NCBI GenBank assembly: GCA_009925965.1
Contig: RFPW01000109.1
Span: 1 to 7,285 of the forward strand
Reading direction: 5' to 3'
Length of the DNA stretch: 7,285 nucleotides
Source of the DNA: Betaproteobacteria bacterium
GTDB lineage: Bacteria > Pseudomonadota > Gammaproteobacteria > Burkholderiales > Burkholderiaceae_E
This document shows, piece by piece, positions 5,937 to 7,285 of this stretch. A program made the position numbers and the translations under genes. Every line of letters begins with the position of its first letter. The first letter of the stretch is position 1. The notes beneath the pieces were generated by a model. That model was not told where the DNA came from, did no database searches, and worked only from the letters and a program-made list of their open reading frames with translations.

Positions 5937-6529
5937 GATCGATCTCCGTCAACTGCGGGCGAGTCATTCAGTCGTCCGTGCGCACTCAGCGCGGTTGCAA
6001 AGAGTTCAGCCACCTTTTCAGGTTCGCTGATTCCGCGCAGCATCGGCTCGGGTTTGGTCAGTTGCCATGGCTTGAGATGGGGCCAGAGCAATAGCGGCGC
6101 AATTCGCTGGTCCTTGGGCAATTCAATGGAAATGTCGCCCGTGCCATCCGAATGCATTTTTACCGACGCGTTCTGGACCAAATTCAGCGGAACATCGAGC
6201 GTCGCAGGTAGGGCCACACCAAATCGAAGAACTACTCGCCGATCTGTAATGAGATAAGTCGTCGTTCGCCAGATCAGCCAAGCCATCAAAGACAGGATCG
6301 CAAGACAAGCCAAAGCCAGGCCGGCGAAGCCGGCTGTGCTCACCATCAGGTTTTTGCCAGGCTCACCCGCTGACAGGGCATCGGCGATCTGCCAGATTAC
6401 GATTGCGATGAAATAGAGTACGAGTGCACGCACGTGGAAGACGTGACGCAGGATCGACTGCCAGGTGGGCCGTCCTTCCCAAAGGACTTGCTCGTCGGGG
6501 GGAGCACCCCCATGAAAGAGGGCGCTCAT
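5933..6529 (-). CDS. puhB: Photosynthetic complex assembly protein PuhB (bacterial PH domain)
   Basis: PuhB is a membrane protein that assists reaction-centre assembly. The 198 residues show an N-terminal EQVLWEGRPTWQSILRHVFH segment (13-32), transmembrane segments at about 34-52 and 66-87, and a bacterial PH-like domain beginning at TYLITDRRVVLRFG (91-104). The C-terminal part contains LLLWPHLKPW and PEPMLRGISEPEKVAELF (160-177), which are family-typical. The ATG overlaps the puhA stop by 4 bp (ATGA), and no strong ribosome site is visible, so translation is likely coupled to puhA. Its own stop overlaps the puhC start in the same way. Confidence 0.93.
   Translation of the reverse strand: MSALFHGGAPPDEQVLWEGRPTWQSILRHVFHVRALVLYFIAIVIWQIADALSAGEPGKNLMVSTAGFAGLALACLAILSLMAWLIWRTTTYLITDRRVVLRFGVALPATLDVPLNLVQNASVKMHSDGTGDISIELPKDQRIAPLLLWPHLKPWQLTKPEPMLRGISEPEKVAELFATALSAHGRLNDSPAVDGDRS
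5944..5947 (-). promoter_or_regulatory. Ribosome binding site of puhC inside puhB
   Basis: On the minus strand GGAG lies 7 nt before the puhC ATG, within the last codons of puhB. It supports the start that overlaps the puhB stop. Confidence 0.55.
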
Positions 6530-7285
6530 AGCAGGGGCTCTTGACGTGAGGGTGTTGCGTATAGGTAGCCGCCAGCGTAGTAGCCCATGATGCGGTCTTC
6601 TTCGCGGCAGGTGACTTGTTCGGGATGGGCGGTTCCGGGGACATCCGAAAACTGGGCCGCGGTAATGGAAACCACCCGCACAGGCCCGGTCCGACCCCTG
6701 ATTCTGGTGCAGTTAGAGGGCAACAGAACATGGCGGGTACCACCGCCATGCGCGGGGACTTCGACTTCGTAATAGCGCACCATGGTTTCCGAGCGGTCGA
6801 CCCAGATGTCCTTCACCGTTCCCGCGATGCTGCCGTCGGCCGCGACGACTGGCATGCCGCGCGCGTCCGGACTGCGCGACTCCAGCCAGACATCCTTGGC
6901 GATTCGCAAGGGGACTACCTTAATGCGGCCATCAAGTGTCAACTCGGGTTCTGGGTGACGTTCCGCCCAGGCGGCTGGCCCAACGCCATCAACCAGGGGA
7001 TTGCCCGTTGGAATCAGCGGAGCACCCATCCAGGGGCCCATGGGTCGGGCGGCGATCGGCCGGCGATCAGCCTGTGATGGGTGGGGCTGTACGATCGGGG
7101 CACCATGGGGCATCAGGAAGGTTTTGGGTTCGGGCATCGAAACCAACCCGATGTCTGGGTCGTTTGGATTCCCAGTGTCGAGCGGATAGCCCTCGCGTTT
7201 GCTTTCGCGATTCAGATAAATCACGAGGGACCCAAAGAAGATCCAGAACATATAAAGAACGATCTGGGCAACGTCGATGTACTGA
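6526..7285 (-). CDS. puhA: Photosynthetic reaction centre H subunit PuhA, N-terminus outside the window
   Basis: PuhA caps the cytoplasmic face of the reaction centre and forms part of the proton path to quinone QB. The reading frame stays open past the first Met at 7251 to the window edge and encodes QYIDVAQIVLY before MFWIFF. This matches the start of the single H-subunit helix, so the true start lies about ten codons beyond 7285. Counting that Met as 1, the helix end is followed by KREGYPLDTGNP (18-29) and PKTFLMPHGAP (42-52). The PRC-barrel domain contains GTVKDIWVDRSETMVRYYEV (144-163) and ends with EEDRIMGYYAGGYLYA (217-232). Asp152 and Glu155 align with Asp170 and Glu173 of the Rhodobacter sphaeroides subunit, which serve proton transfer. 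The stop overlaps the puhB start. Promoters of the operon lie outside the window. Confidence 0.96.
   Translation of the reverse strand, partial: QYIDVAQIVLYMFWIFFGSLVIYLNRESKREGYPLDTGNPNDPDIGLVSMPEPKTFLMPHGAPIVQPHPSQADRRPIAARPMGPWMGAPLIPTGNPLVDGVGPAAWAERHPEPELTLDGRIKVVPLRIAKDVWLESRSPDARGMPVVAADGSIAGTVKDIWVDRSETMVRYYEVEVPAHGGGTRHVLLPSNCTRIRGRTGPVRVVSITAAQFSDVPGTAHPEQVTCREEDRIMGYYAGGYLYATPSRQEPLL

Noticed and set aside
6526..7251. PuhA as a complete gene starting at the Met at 7251
   Set aside because: The frame stays open upstream to the window edge and encodes the expected first half of the H-subunit transmembrane helix, so the Met at 7251 is internal.

Overview
The window is part of a photosynthesis gene cluster from a purple, aerobic anoxygenic phototrophic proteobacterium (Pseudomonadota). 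The evidence is a reaction-centre H-subunit gene (puhA) followed by the assembly genes puhB, puhC and puhE, the oxygen-dependent cyclase gene acsF, and the bacteriochlorophyll tail-reductase gene bchP. The class cannot be fixed from sequence reading alone. The visible N-terminal part of PuhA looks to me like beta/gammaproteobacterial relatives, but this is a weak inference.

Layout from left to right: (i) bases 1-114, the 3' end of a plus-strand gene, probably bchG (bacteriochlorophyll synthase). (ii) 154-1419 (+), bchP. (iii) 1420-1498, a short convergent gap with two hairpins and a 14-bp tandem repeat. (iv) 1499-2467 (-), a membrane-anchored alpha/beta hydrolase of unknown substrate with a TTG start. 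(v) a 32-bp divergent gap, then 2500-3468 (+), a complete light-dependent protochlorophyllide oxidoreductase (LPOR). (vi) on the minus strand, reading right to left, a tight operon puhA (N-terminus outside the window) - puhB - puhC - acsF - puhE. Its last gene overlaps the 3' end of LPOR tail to tail by 29 bp. There is no gene-free stretch above 300 bases.

Function: AcsF closes ring E using O2 and gives (divinyl-)protochlorophyllide. LPOR then reduces ring D with light and NADPH and does not need the oxygen-sensitive nitrogenase-like enzyme. BchG attaches the geranylgeranyl tail and BchP reduces it to phytyl. PuhA, PuhB, PuhC and PuhE build the reaction centre and LH1. The most notable item is LPOR, an enzyme classically known from cyanobacteria and plants, placed directly among the bch/puh genes of a purple bacterium. 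It has been described in some aerobic anoxygenic phototrophs (first in Dinoroseobacter shibae), so it is unusual but not unprecedented. Its placement next to acsF/puhE and opposite an uncharacterised hydrolase is the part most worth following up.
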